Source: Guyparkeria halophila (GTDB lineage Bacteria > Pseudomonadota > Gammaproteobacteria > Halothiobacillales > Halothiobacillaceae). From it: DNA of 64,000 bases. The notes beneath the pieces are model-generated. The model saw nothing but the letters and a program-made list of their open reading frames with translations. It was not told the DNA's origin and did not search any database. The stretch covers positions 689,501-753,500 of the forward strand of contig NZ_CP140153.1 of assembly GCF_034479635.1 (NCBI RefSeq), read 5' to 3'. Within the stretch, counting starts at the first letter, position 1, and every line of letters begins with the position of its first letter. The translations under genes were made by a program, and so were the position numbers. This document shows positions 25,710 to 35,114 of this stretch, in pieces.

Positions 25710-27092
25710 TCAGAAGGTATCGACCGCCTCGATGGCCTGGTCGAGATGCGCCACCGCAATCACCTCCAGGCCCTCGATCGGCTTGGGCGGCTTGTTGCCG
25801 CGCGGCACGATCGCACGGGTAAAGCCGTGCTTGGCCGCCTCGGTCAGTCGTTCCGGGCCGCCGGGGACCGGACGAATCTCGCCGGCCAGCCCGACCTCGC
25901 CGAAGATTACCAGCCCCTGCGGCAGCGGCCGGTCACGAAAGCTCGAGAGCATGGCGATCAGGCTGGCCAGATCGGCGGCGGTCTCGTTGACGCGCACGCC
26001 GCCGACCACGTTGAGAAACACGTCCTGATCGAACAGTGCCACCTGGCCGTGGCGGTGCAGTACCGCGAGCAGCATCGCCAGCCGGTTCTGGTCGAGACCA
26101 ACCGTAAGCCGCCGCGAGCCGCCGCCCGGATGGTCGGCCACCAGCGCCTGCACCTCGACCAGCATCGGCCGGGTGCCTTCGCGCGTAACCATTACCACGC
26201 TACCCGGCACAGGCTTTTCGTGGCGGGAGAGGAAGATCGCCGAGGGATTGGAGACCGGTTTCAGACCGTGATCGGTCATGCCGAACACGCCCACCTCGTT
26301 GGCCGCGCCGAAGCGGTTCTTGACCGCGCGGATCACGCGAAAGCGCGCGCCGGGATCGCCCTCGAAGTAGAGCACCGTGTCGACCATGTGCTCGAGTACG
26401 CGCGGACCGGCCAGCGCCCCTTCCTTGGTGACGTGGCCGACGATCAGCACGATCACATCAAAGCGCTTGGCAAAGCGCACCAGCTGGGCGGTCGCCTCAC
26501 GGAGTTGCGAGACCGACCCCGGGGCGGCGGATAGCTCCTCGGTGTAGAGCGTCTGGATCGAATCGACCACCATCAGGCCGGGCAGGGATTTCGAGCAGGC
26601 GGCGAGGATCGACTCGATGCGTGTCTCGGAGAGCAGGGTCAGTTCGCCGGCCCGTCCGGCGAGATCCGTGCCCAGTCGACGGCCACGCAGGGCCACTTGC
26701 TGCAGGGATTCCTCGCCGGTGACGTACAGGCACTCGATGCGATCCTGCAGGCCCAGTACCGTCTGCAGCAGCAGGGTGGACTTGCCGATGCCCGGGTCGC
26801 CGCCGAGCAGCACCACCGAGCCGGGCACCAGTCCGCCGCCCAGGACCCGGTCGAGTTCTCCCAGGCCGCTGGATTCGCGTGGGGTCTCGGAGACCTCGAC
26901 CTCACTGATGGCGGTAATGCGCGCGGCCTCGCCGGCGTAGCCCGCCACCTCGCGTGTGGGCGACTTGCCGCCGGGTAGACGCATCTCGGCGAGGCTGTTC
27001 CAGGCGCCGCACTCCGTGCAGCGACCGGCCCACTTGGGGTGGTCGGCGCCACACTCGCGGCAGACAAAGGCGGTCTGGCTCTTTTTCGCCAT
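25710..27092 (-). CDS. radA: DNA repair protein RadA (Sms)
   Basis: The protein is 460 residues. It is a RecA-like helicase that drives branch migration in recombination. The N-terminal four-Cys zinc finger is VCRECGADHPKWAGRCTECG. Walker A is GGDPGIGKSTLL, and the RadA-specific KNRFG motif is present. The Lon-like C-terminal domain holds DLASLIAMLSSFRDRPLP and FGEVGLAGEIRPV. It follows the CNNM/CorC gene by six bases and is probably in one operon with it. Confidence 0.97.
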   Translation of the reverse strand: MAKKSQTAFVCRECGADHPKWAGRCTECGAWNSLAEMRLPGGKSPTREVAGYAGEAARITAISEVEVSETPRESSGLGELDRVLGGGLVPGSVVLLGGDPGIGKSTLLLQTVLGLQDRIECLYVTGEESLQQVALRGRRLGTDLAGRAGELTLLSETRIESILAACSKSLPGLMVVDSIQTLYTEELSAAPGSVSQLREATAQLVRFAKRFDVIVLIVGHVTKEGALAGPRVLEHMVDTVLYFEGDPGARFRVIRAVKNRFGAANEVGVFGMTDHGLKPVSNPSAIFLSRHEKPVPGSVVMVTREGTRPMLVEVQALVADHPGGGSRRLTVGLDQNRLAMLLAVLHRHGQVALFDQDVFLNVVGGVRVNETAADLASLIAMLSSFRDRPLPQGLVIFGEVGLAGEIRPVPGGPERLTEAAKHGFTRAIVPRGNKPPKPIEGLEVIAVAHLDQAIEAVDTF

Positions 27093-27098
27093 GGCGCC

Positions 27099-28373
27099 TT
27101 AGATCCCGCTGTCGTCGCGTTTGAAGGTGGTGATCAGGGCCGTGTCGACCGCGCGCTTTCGGACCGTGCGCACCTCGATGTGGGCGTCGGGCAACTCGAC
27201 CGCGGCACCCACGGTGGGCAGGGATTCGAGCTGCTCGATCACCAGGCCGTTGAGCGTGCTGGCCTCGTCGGTCGGCAGGTCAACCTCGAGCTCGCGGTTG
27301 ATCTCGCGGATTGGCAGGTTGCCGCGCACGATATAGCGGCCGTCGTCCTGCAGCGTAATCCCCTCGTGATCGGAATCGGGCGAGGTGGTGAACTCGCCCA
27401 CGATCTCCTCGAGGATGTCCTCGAGCGTCACCAGGCCCTGGATGTCGCCGTATTCGTCGACCACCAGCGCCGAGCGGCGCTCCTGTCGCTGGAAGTTCAG
27501 TAGCTGGGTGGTCAGCGGTGTCCCTTCCGGAACGTAGTAGGGCTCGGCCAGCCGTCGCTTGAGACGCGACAGCGTCAGACTCTGGTCGATCAGCGGGCCG
27601 ATCAGCCGGCGGACGTTGATGATGCCGATGGTGTGCTCCACCGAGCCCTCGAACACCGGCAGTCGCGAGTACTGGGCGTGGATCAACTGGTCGAGGATGT
27701 GATCCCAGTCCTGGGTGATGTCGATGCCGACGATCTCGGCGCGCGGAATCATGATGTCCTCCACGCTGGCCTGGCCGAGTTCGAGCACCGACAAGAGCAT
27801 GGTCTGGTCCAGATCCGGCAGCCGTTGCCCGGATTCACGCACGATCGTATGCAGCTCGGCGCGGGTCAGGGCGTTGGATCCCGCCCCGCTCGGGTGCAAG
27901 CCGAAGATCGACAACAGGCCGTTGGCCAGCCAGTTGATCATCCAGATCACCGGGCGCAGCGGGCGGATCAGGATCGAATAGACGAACGAGGCGGGAAAGG
28001 CGAACCGCTCCGGGAAGACCGCGGCGGCGGTCTTGGGGGCCACCTCGCCGAAGATCAGCAGCAGGAAGGTCATCGCGCCGGTGGCGATGGCGATCCCCGA
28101 GTCACCGAACAGGCGCAGACCGATGACGGTGGCGATCGACGAGGCGAGGATATTGATGAAGTTGTTGCCCAGCAGGATCAGGCCGATCAGCCGGTCGGGT
28201 TGCTCGAGCAGTTTCGATGCCCGCAGGGCACCCCGATGGCCCTGCTTGGCCAAGTGGCGCAACCGGTAGCGGTTGAGCGCCATCAGGGCGGTCTCCGAGC
28301 TGGAGAAGAAAGCGGACAGGACGATCAGTACGGCCAGGGCCGCGAACAGATAACCTAAGGGTATTTCGTTCAA
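27099..28373 (-). CDS. CNNM/CorC-family transporter-like protein (YfjD/CorB type)
   Basis: The protein is 424 residues. The N-terminal DUF21 membrane domain (about 1-190; FFSSSETALMALNRYRLRHL and LGNNFINILAS) carries four hydrophobic segments. A CBS pair (about 205-330; VEDIMIPRAEIVGID and QERRSALVVDEYGDIQGLV) is followed by a CorC_HlyC domain (about 345-424). Members are linked to magnesium/cobalt efflux. A CcsA-like YpjD gene lies just upstream, the pairing seen near ffh in other Gammaproteobacteria, although ffh itself is not here. Confidence 0.9.
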   Translation of the reverse strand: MNEIPLGYLFAALAVLIVLSAFFSSSETALMALNRYRLRHLAKQGHRGALRASKLLEQPDRLIGLILLGNNFINILASSIATVIGLRLFGDSGIAIATGAMTFLLLIFGEVAPKTAAAVFPERFAFPASFVYSILIRPLRPVIWMINWLANGLLSIFGLHPSGAGSNALTRAELHTIVRESGQRLPDLDQTMLLSVLELGQASVEDIMIPRAEIVGIDITQDWDHILDQLIHAQYSRLPVFEGSVEHTIGIINVRRLIGPLIDQSLTLSRLKRRLAEPYYVPEGTPLTTQLLNFQRQERRSALVVDEYGDIQGLVTLEDILEEIVGEFTTSPDSDHEGITLQDDGRYIVRGNLPIREINRELEVDLPTDEASTLNGLVIEQLESLPTVGAAVELPDAHIEVRTVRKRAVDTALITTFKRDDSGI

Positions 28374-28542
28374 GAGTGGTGACGCTTGTGATTGAACCAG
28401 CGGGAAGTGTACGGCGAAGCCCCCGGCATTTCGAGCGGGCTCGACAAGGTGGGGGCATCCAGCGCAAGGACGTTCGATCTAGGGCCCGCCCAATCGCGCG
28501 GCAGGGAGTCGCGTCGAGCGAATCCTCGGATCACGGCTCGCC

Positions 28543-29364
28543 TCACTCGAGATTGAGGATCCACTCGAGCACGATCTTGGTGCCGAAATAGGCCAGCCCC
28601 ATCAGGATGAAGCCGGCCAGGGTCCACTGCACCGCGGTGCGTCCACGCCAGCCGGCGATATGCCGACCGGCGAGCAGCACGGCGAAGACCACCCAGGCGA
28701 TCACCGAGAGCACGGTCTTGTGCACCAGGTGCTGGGCAAGGATGTTCTCGAGGAACAGAAAGCCGCTGACCAGCGCCAGGGTGAGCAGCAGAAAGCCGAT
28801 CACGATAAAGCGGAACATCAGCTGCTCGACCGATTCCATCGGCGGCAGGCGGCGGACCCAGCCGGCCGGGTGATGGCCGTGCAGGGCCTGGTGCTGGATC
28901 AGCAGCATCACGCCCTGCAGGGCGGCGAGTGTCAGCAGGGCGTAGGCCGACAGCGAAATCAGGATGTGCGCATCCAGGGCGATCTCGCCGGTGCGAATCG
29001 GCACGTTCGACTCCGGCACGAACACGGTGAGAAAGACCGTCAGGGCCGTGACCGGCAGCAGCACCACCGCGATTCCCTCGAGCCGTTCGCGAAAGGCGCT
29101 GACCACCGTGATGGCGCTTGCCAGACCGAATACGGAGGCCAGGGCATTGAGCACGCTTAGGTTGAGTGCGGTCGGTGCGGGCTCGAACACCAGCTGGTAG
29201 AGCAGGGCACCCTGGCCCACCAGGGCCGCCACCGCGATCAGCAGCCCGGGCAGGCGAAAGGATACACGCTCGAGTCGTTGCCACTGATCCACCAGCAGCA
29301 GGACGGTGGCAAGGACAAAGCCGGTGATGGTCGCGATGGCGAGAAAGGTCACGCTGTGGTCCAC
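28543..29364 (-). CDS. CcsA-like inner membrane protein (YpjD family)
   Basis: The protein is 273 residues with eight hydrophobic segments. It matches the cytochrome c assembly (CcsA/HemX-like) family, including LDAHILISLSAYALLTLAALQG and the tail HLVHKTVLSVIAWVVFAVLL, where His residues are candidate haem ligands. YpjD's precise role is unknown. It lies upstream of the CorC-like gene across 169 bases in which I see no other gene or terminator. Confidence 0.87.
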   Translation of the reverse strand: MDHSVTFLAIATITGFVLATVLLLVDQWQRLERVSFRLPGLLIAVAALVGQGALLYQLVFEPAPTALNLSVLNALASVFGLASAITVVSAFRERLEGIAVVLLPVTALTVFLTVFVPESNVPIRTGEIALDAHILISLSAYALLTLAALQGVMLLIQHQALHGHHPAGWVRRLPPMESVEQLMFRFIVIGFLLLTLALVSGFLFLENILAQHLVHKTVLSVIAWVVFAVLLAGRHIAGWRGRTAVQWTLAGFILMGLAYFGTKIVLEWILNLE

Positions 29365-29392
29365 GTGGGACGCTCCTCCTGGAATCGGGGCC

Positions 29393-29431
29393 CCGGGTCA
29401 GCCGCCGGGTCAGCCGGGTCAGCCGGGTCGG
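29393..29431. repeat. Tandem CCGGGTCAG 9-mers
   Basis: CCGGGTCAG occurs at 29393-29401, 29405-29413 and 29414-29422, with a partial fourth unit, in the gap between the YpjD gene and the FAD oxidase gene. Confidence 0.75.
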
Positions 29432-29467
29432 GATTCATGTCGATCGAGGGCACAGTCTGCCACAGAG

Positions 29468-30871
29468 TCAGTGTGGCAAATCCTCGCCGGGTCGGTCGGG
29501 CAGTTTCTTGTGCGGGTTGAGAATCCCGGCCGGGTCGAAGACGGCCTTGATGCCCCGCATCAGGTCGAGCGAATCGGGCGGGATCTCGCGGGCGACGAAC
29601 TCGCGCTTGACCAGCCCGATACCGTGCTCGCCGGAGAGTGTACCGTCCAGTCGCAATACGGCATCGAACACCTCGTCCAGCGCCCGCTCGGCGCCGCTCA
29701 TTTGTGCCGGGTCATCCGGGTCGACCAGGAGGTTGACGTGGATGTTGCCGTTGCCGGCATGACCGAAGCTGACGATGGTGATGGCGTGGCGGGTGGCGAT
29801 GTCATCCAGGGTCTCGATCAGCCGCGGGATGCGCGAGACCGGCACGACCACGTCCTCGTTGATCTTTTTGGGCGCGACCTGGCGCAGGGTAGGCGAGAGT
29901 GCCTTGCGGGCCGCCCATAGGCGCGCCTGCTCCTCGGCGGTCTGCGCCACGGCGATGTCGGCCTCGGCCGTGCTTGCCGCCGAGACCACCCGCTCGACCG
30001 TGGCGTCGATGCCGCTCTCGTCACCGTCGACCTCGATCATCAGCATGGCCCCGGCCCCCGCCGGGATCTCGACGGTCGAGTTGCGCCGCAGCAGGTCGAG
30101 GGCATTGCCGTCGATGAATTCGATCGCCGCCGGGGTGGCCGGTTGGGCCATCACGCGGGAGACCGCCGCCGAGGCGGCGTGCATGTCCGGGTAGAAGGCG
30201 CGCAGCAGGCGTCGGGTTTCCGGCAGCGGCGTGAGCTTGAGCGTGGCCTCGGTGATTACGCCCAGCGTGCCCTCGCAGCCGATCAGCAGCCGGGTCAGGT
30301 CATGCCCGACCACCCCCTTGGTGGTCTGCGAACCGGCCTTGATCGTCCGCCCCTGCCCGTCGACGGCGCGCAGGCCGAGGACGTTCTCGCGCGTGGTGCC
30401 GTACTTGACCGCGTGCGGGCCGGCGGCATTGCAACCGAGGTTGCCGCCGATGGTGCACAGGGCATTGCTAGTCGGGTCGGGTGGCCAGAAGAAACCCCGC
30501 TCGCCGACGATCCGCTGCAGGTCGGCGTTGATCATCCCGGCCTGGACCACGATCAGGCGATCTTCGGGACGAAAATCCAGCACTTGAGTCATGCGATCGG
30601 TGACCAGGACCACCCCGCCGAGCACCGGCACCGAGCCGCCGGCCGTGCCCGTGCCGCGTCCACGCGTGGTCACCGGTACGCGGTGGGCGTAGGCCAGGCG
30701 CATTACTTCGGCCACCTCGTCGTGGCTCTCGGGAAACACCACCACCGCCGGGCTGTGATGCACGCGACTGTTGTCCATGCCGTAGGCCCAGGTCGAGCCG
30801 GCATCCGAGAGGAGGCGTTCGGCGGGCAGGGCGGTGGCGAGCTGGTCGAGAAAGGCGTCGAGTCGGCTCAT
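29468..30871 (-). CDS. FAD-linked 2-hydroxy-acid dehydrogenase (GlcD/D-lactate dehydrogenase type)
   Basis: The protein is 467 residues. The FAD_binding_4 domain carries the PP-loop-like TTRGRGTGTAGGSVP and TIGGNLGCNAAGPHAVKYG. The C-terminal FAD-oxidase domain ends with SFGHAGNGNIHVN, LSGEHGIGLVKREF and KAVFDPAGILNPHKK. These define the family that oxidises D-lactate or glycolate; the sequence alone does not fix the substrate. No GlcE or GlcF partner follows. The start lies five bases after the diaA stop, so it is probably the last gene of the lpoA-yraN-diaA unit. Confidence 0.88.
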   Translation of the reverse strand: MSRLDAFLDQLATALPAERLLSDAGSTWAYGMDNSRVHHSPAVVVFPESHDEVAEVMRLAYAHRVPVTTRGRGTGTAGGSVPVLGGVVLVTDRMTQVLDFRPEDRLIVVQAGMINADLQRIVGERGFFWPPDPTSNALCTIGGNLGCNAAGPHAVKYGTTRENVLGLRAVDGQGRTIKAGSQTTKGVVGHDLTRLLIGCEGTLGVITEATLKLTPLPETRRLLRAFYPDMHAASAAVSRVMAQPATPAAIEFIDGNALDLLRRNSTVEIPAGAGAMLMIEVDGDESGIDATVERVVSAASTAEADIAVAQTAEEQARLWAARKALSPTLRQVAPKKINEDVVVPVSRIPRLIETLDDIATRHAITIVSFGHAGNGNIHVNLLVDPDDPAQMSGAERALDEVFDAVLRLDGTLSGEHGIGLVKREFVAREIPPDSLDLMRGIKAVFDPAGILNPHKKLPDRPGEDLPH

Positions 30872-30876
30872 GGCGA

Positions 30877-31440
30877 TCAATCGGTCAGACCGAGTAGCTG
30901 GCGGTCGACCAGGTCGACCAGCGCGTGGATGCACTTGATCTGCGTCTCGTAGGCAATGCCCGGGCGGTCGGTGGGGATGCAGATCAGCCGATCCTGACTG
31001 TGCAGGTGCGGGGCGATCACCTCCTCGGAACCCGCCGAGAGCAGGACCACCTGCATGTCGCGCTCGTGGGCCGCCCGCAGGGCCGGCAGGATGCCGTCGA
31101 CCGCGTTGCAGCTGATCGCGAACAGGACATCGTTCTGGGCGCCGAGCGCCCGGATGGAGCGAACGAACGGCTCCTTGCCACCCGGGTATTCGGACAGGGC
31201 CATGACGGGCAGGCCCGGTCGCGGGTGCTCCAGTTGCCCGGTCATCAGACGCGCGAAATAGTGCGCCATGTCGCTGCGTTCGCGCGAGCCGCAGGCGTAG
31301 ACGCGCTGGCCGTTGAGTACCGCGGTCAGAATGATGCCGGCGGCCTCCAGCGCCTGGGGCGCGCCCGCCTCCAGCAGCTGGCCGATTTCGGCGAGATCAT
31401 GGTCGATGCGTCGTTTCAGGCCGTCGAGGATGTCGCTCAT
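30877..31440 (-). CDS. diaA: SIS-domain protein, DiaA-like
   Basis: The protein is 187 residues. It is a sugar-isomerase-like phosphosugar-binding fold (QRVYACGSRERSDMAHYFARL and DVLFAISCN) of the GmhA/DiaA family. DiaA binds DnaA and times replication initiation; GmhA is a heptose isomerase. Position behind lpoA and yraN, with rsmI divergent, exactly matches the E. coli rsmI-lpoA-yraN-diaA cluster, which favours DiaA. Confidence 0.85.
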   Translation of the reverse strand: MSDILDGLKRRIDHDLAEIGQLLEAGAPQALEAAGIILTAVLNGQRVYACGSRERSDMAHYFARLMTGQLEHPRPGLPVMALSEYPGGKEPFVRSIRALGAQNDVLFAISCNAVDGILPALRAAHERDMQVVLLSAGSEEVIAPHLHSQDRLICIPTDRPGIAYETQIKCIHALVDLVDRQLLGLTD

Positions 31441-31521
31441 GGGCGTCGGGTCCGTGGAATGGGGGCGATATGATGAGTCATTGCTGTCGTGGCGATGGCG
31501 TCAGGGCTTCCCTGGCAGGCA

Positions 31522-31965
31522 TCAGAAGGCATTGGGCAGCCAGTCGATGTGATTGTGCGCGCCTCGCGCCGTGATCGCCACCACGTCGAAGCGGCAGTAG
31601 AGGCCCTGCCACGACGGCTGGCTGGCGATCAGGCGCTCGGCCGTCTCGCGCACCTTGGCGCACTTGCGGGCCGAGAGGCTTTCGGCGGCGGCGACCAGCG
31701 CCCCGTGTTCCCGGGCGCGGACCTCGACGAAAACCAGTGTGTCGCCATCGCGCAGGATCAGGTCGATCTCGCCACGACCGGCCCGCGCGTTGCGGCGCAG
31801 CAGTTCGAGGCCGGCCCGTTCGAGATGGCGCAGCGCCAATGTCTCGGCCTGTTGTCCGAGCCGTTGCCGGTGGGCCTGGCCGTCGCCGTTGTCACCGTGT
31901 GGTGTCTCGGGCTGGTCGTGGTTGCGCCACCAGCGTCGTAGGGCATCCATGCCGCGGCCTGTCAT
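31522..31965 (-). CDS. yraN: YraN-family (UPF0102) nuclease-like protein
   Basis: The protein is 147 residues. It is a restriction-endonuclease-like fold with the signature GQQAETLALRHLERAGLELL, RGEIDLILRDGDTLVFVEVR and ARKCAKVRETAERLI, which gives the E-x-D/E-x-V-K-like active site pattern. The function is not firmly known. The N-terminus is extended by about 30 residues, and an internal ATG at MDALRRW may be the start. It starts six bases after the lpoA stop. Confidence 0.9.
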   Translation of the reverse strand: MTGRGMDALRRWWRNHDQPETPHGDNGDGQAHRQRLGQQAETLALRHLERAGLELLRRNARAGRGEIDLILRDGDTLVFVEVRAREHGALVAAAESLSARKCAKVRETAERLIASQPSWQGLYCRFDVVAITARGAHNHIDWLPNAF

Positions 31966-31970
31966 GGGGG

Positions 31971-33908
31971 TCAGGGCATCGACGTTGGCTGACTGGGGTC
32001 GTTGGCGTCCTGGCCGGCCGGTGGCGTGGTCCCCGGCAGTCGAGCCGGACTGGTCAGCGACCCCGGCAGCGCCGCGCCCGGTGCCGGATCGACCGGCTGG
32101 ATCAGTCCTTGGCGGAACTGGCCCCAGCGCGGTTGGCGCTCGACCACCCCGGTGGGCGTAACCGACAGCTCGCCGGTCAGCCCGTCCAGCGTCCCGCCCT
32201 GCAAGAGCATCTCCATGCGTCCGGCCAGGGCCGCCGCGTCGGCGCCAAAGGCGAACAGGCGGGGCAATGGGCCGGCTAGTTGAGCCCGTTCATAGGTGAT
32301 GCGCAGCGGGTTCTCGGGGCCCGCCGTGCCGGCGAGCAACAGCGGGGCGATCGGGATGATCACGCCATTCTTGTCGGCATCGCCCCGTGGGTCGCGGTTG
32401 CCGTTGTAGGCCAGGCCCAGGCCGTAACGCGGCAGCTCTTCGGCGCCGAAGTAGTCGAGTTGGGGAACCACCAGGGCCAGCTCGTCGCCGCTGGCGGCGA
32501 GAAAGATGGCATCAAGGTCATCACGGATGATGGGCTGGAACGGTCCGTCGTCGGATTTCGTGCGGACTCGCAGCAGGGTGCGCAGTTCACCGGAGAAATC
32601 CGTCTGGCCGGAGGCGAATCGGGCGCGGTCGACCACCTCGCCGCCGAGCAGTTCGAACTCGTTGGCGAATGCCTCGCGGGTGCGCTCACCCAGCTGATGG
32701 TCGGCCGAGAAGATCGCCGCGCGCCGATGGCCGTCAGTCCACATGCGCTGCGCGACGGCGACCGCATCCTGTTCCGGTGACAGCGAGAAGCTCACGACAC
32801 CGCCGGGAAGCGAGTCGCCGGCCGGGGCCGAATTGAGGGCGATTGCCAGCGGTCCACCGGGCGGCAGGGCCGCCAGGGCGCCCAGTTGTTCCTTGAGCAA
32901 CGGGCCGATGATCAGTGCCACGCCAGCCCGCTGGGCCTGTTCGATCGCGGCACTGGCGCCGATGCGATCACTGCCCGAGTCGTAGAAGAGCACTTCCCGG
33001 CCGCCGAGGGCGCCGTTGTCGCGGGCGTATTCGATGCCGGCGCGGATCTCGCGGGTGATGCCGGCATAGCGTTCGCCCTCGGGCAACAGGACTCCGACCG
33101 GGCCCGTCTGGGACGGCGCCGTCAGTTGACCCATGGGTTCGGTGGCCCCGAGCATTGCCACCAGGCCGCTCTCGATGGCCGGATGCCCCCGGTGGCTGGC
33201 AGTCCAGCGATCGATCTGGCCCGGTTGCTGGCGGTAGGTCAGTGCCAGCTCCAGCCAGCCGGCAAACTGGCGGTTGCCGGTCTGTTCGGCCTCGCGGCGC
33301 AACTGGTCGGCCGGCACCTCGGTCAGCAGATTCCACAGCCGGGCGTGGTTCGTTTCCCGCGCATTGTCGTCGAGGCGCTCATCGACGGCGTCATAGTAGC
33401 GAGCGGCGGTCAGCGGATTGCCGAGTTCGGCCTCGAGCGCGCCCAGCAGGATCAGGCGACGGCGTTCACTGTCGGGGTCCAGTGGCAGCGGGAGGCGGTG
33501 GATGGTGCGTCGGGCCTGTTCGGGATTGCCACTGCTCCATTCGCCCAGTCCGCGGGCGATGCCCGCCCGGCGGGAATTGATGGTGTCCCAGCGCGCCTGG
33601 GTGTCGGCCTGCTGATAAAGTGCGCGGGCCAGTTCCAGTTCATGGGCGTCGATCGCCGTTTCCAGCGCGTTGAGTTCCTGCTCGGCGCGGGCGGCCCCGG
33701 CGAGGGTCTGCGACAGCGCCATCCGTGCCCGGGCAAGAGCGGCCGGGTCCTCGGCGCTGATGGCCTGGTCGATCTCGACCTGGGCGGCCTGGCGTTGGTC
33801 GTCCTGCGGCGAGGTGGCCATCTGGGCGCAGCCGCCCAAAGTCAGCAAGGTGGCCAACAGGGCCAGCCGCGTGACGGAATGGGCGAGCGGGCTTGGGCGT
33901 GTCGGCAT
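31971..33908 (-). CDS. lpoA: Penicillin-binding protein activator LpoA
   Basis: The protein is 645 residues (E. coli 678). It is an outer-membrane lipoprotein that activates PBP1A. The lipobox is LLTLGGCAQM. An N-terminal TPR-like helical domain (about 30-270) is followed by a PBP1-like Venus-flytrap domain (about 280-600; VGVLLPEGERYAGITREI and GVALIIGPLLKEQL). The C-terminus is Pro/Gly/Thr-rich. It is the first gene of the lpoA-yraN-diaA group and divergent from rsmI. Confidence 0.92.
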   Translation of the reverse strand: MPTRPSPLAHSVTRLALLATLLTLGGCAQMATSPQDDQRQAAQVEIDQAISAEDPAALARARMALSQTLAGAARAEQELNALETAIDAHELELARALYQQADTQARWDTINSRRAGIARGLGEWSSGNPEQARRTIHRLPLPLDPDSERRRLILLGALEAELGNPLTAARYYDAVDERLDDNARETNHARLWNLLTEVPADQLRREAEQTGNRQFAGWLELALTYRQQPGQIDRWTASHRGHPAIESGLVAMLGATEPMGQLTAPSQTGPVGVLLPEGERYAGITREIRAGIEYARDNGALGGREVLFYDSGSDRIGASAAIEQAQRAGVALIIGPLLKEQLGALAALPPGGPLAIALNSAPAGDSLPGGVVSFSLSPEQDAVAVAQRMWTDGHRRAAIFSADHQLGERTREAFANEFELLGGEVVDRARFASGQTDFSGELRTLLRVRTKSDDGPFQPIIRDDLDAIFLAASGDELALVVPQLDYFGAEELPRYGLGLAYNGNRDPRGDADKNGVIIPIAPLLLAGTAGPENPLRITYERAQLAGPLPRLFAFGADAAALAGRMEMLLQGGTLDGLTGELSVTPTGVVERQPRWGQFRQGLIQPVDPAPGAALPGSLTSPARLPGTTPPAGQDANDPSQPTSMP

Positions 33909-34050
33909 GCGGTCCGTCTCCGGTAACGTGACCCGGATGAAGTCCGGGGTGTTCGGTTCTGACTTCCGGTCGAGGTGGACCGCCGGGGCGGCGGTTCGTT
34001 CGATCGAGCCGGGTCGAGGAAAACGAAAAATCGTGAGTGAGTATAACCAA

Positions 34051-34950
34051 ATGTCCAGTCCGAATGCGGGGTCGCGGCCAGCGAGTGAAACTGGCGGCCG
34101 TTGGGTCGAGCCCGGCCATCTCTATGTGGTTGCCACGCCGATCGGCAATCTCGCCGATATCAGCGAACGGGCGGTGTCGGTACTCAAGGGGGTGGATTTC
34201 ATCGCCTGCGAGGACACCCGTCACGCGCGGGTTCTGCTTGATCACCTCGGGGTGCGCAAGGAGCTGGTCGCCTTGCACGAGCACAACGAACGCGGTGCGA
34301 GCGAGGCGATTCGTCGCCGGCTGGGGGAAGGGCAAGCCGCGGCCCTGATCAGCGATGCGGGTACGCCGGCGATCAGCGACCCGGGCGAGGTGCTGGTCGC
34401 GGTGCTGGCCGAGGCGGGGGTGCCGGTGGTGCCGGTGCCCGGGGCCTCGGCGGTGATCGCGGCGCTGTCGGCCGCCGGCCTGCCGGCCCGGCCCTTCTGG
34501 TTCGAGGGCTTTCTGCCAGCCCAGGACAAGGCGCGGCGAGATCGCCTCGATCGCTTGGCCGGTGTCGAGGCCACCCTGGTGTTCTACGAGGCGCCTCACC
34601 GGATCGTCAAGAGCGTGGCCGCGGCCGCCGATCGCCTGGGTGGGGCGCGTTCGGCCGTGCTGGCCCGCGAGGTGACCAAGCGCTTCGAGCAGTTTGCCCA
34701 CGGCTCGCTCGACGACCTCGTCGAGCGGTTGGCCGCTGGCGAGATCCCCGCCCGAGGTGAATTCGTGTTGATGGTGGCCCCGGCCGAGGAGCGGGCGGAT
34801 GCCCCGGCCGCCGAGGCCGAGGCCTTGATATCGGCGCTGATCGAGGAAGGCGTCGCACCCAAGACCATCGCCCGGGTCGTCTCGAGAACGACCTCGCTGG
34901 CCCGCAACGCCGTCTACGCCGAGGTGTTGGCGCGTCGCAAGGAGTCCTGA
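34051..34950 (+). CDS. rsmI: 16S rRNA 2'-O-ribose C1402 methyltransferase
   Basis: The protein is 299 residues. It is a tetrapyrrole-methylase-fold enzyme using SAM. Signatures are HLYVVATPIGNLADISERA, ACEDTRHARVLLDHLG, ISDAGTPAISDPG and FYEAPHRIVKS. ATG at 34051 was chosen; an in-frame GTG at 34033 is possible. A longer open frame reaches back over lpoA but lacks coding character. It is divergent from lpoA as in E. coli. Confidence 0.96.
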   Translation: MSSPNAGSRPASETGGRWVEPGHLYVVATPIGNLADISERAVSVLKGVDFIACEDTRHARVLLDHLGVRKELVALHEHNERGASEAIRRRLGEGQAAALISDAGTPAISDPGEVLVAVLAEAGVPVVPVPGASAVIAALSAAGLPARPFWFEGFLPAQDKARRDRLDRLAGVEATLVFYEAPHRIVKSVAAAADRLGGARSAVLAREVTKRFEQFAHGSLDDLVERLAAGEIPARGEFVLMVAPAEERADAPAAEAEALISALIEEGVAPKTIARVVSRTTSLARNAVYAEVLARRKES

Positions 34951-35001
34951 GCGCCATGTTACCGCTAGGCGAGGGATTCGATTGGCGTAAGAGAGCCATG
35001 A

Positions 35002-35019
35002 TTGGCACGCATGCTGCAT
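35002..35019 (+). promoter_or_regulatory. Candidate sigma-54 (RpoN) promoter of the GGDEF gene
   Basis: TTGGCACGCATGCTGCAT carries the invariant GG and GC separated by exactly 10 bases. It departs from the TGGCACN5TTGCA consensus only at one base (CTGC for TTGC). It is about 95 bases before the chosen ATG at 35115 and just after rsmI. Flagellar class II genes in Pseudomonas/Vibrio-type bacteria are sigma-54 dependent. Confidence 0.65.
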
Positions 35020-35114
35020 AGCCCGTAGGTCATTGACGCGGCGAGCCGATGGTGGCCGCCGCGACGGTCCAAACCGATGGCCATCTCGTTGGCCAGACAC
35101 GGGGGTTTAACCGC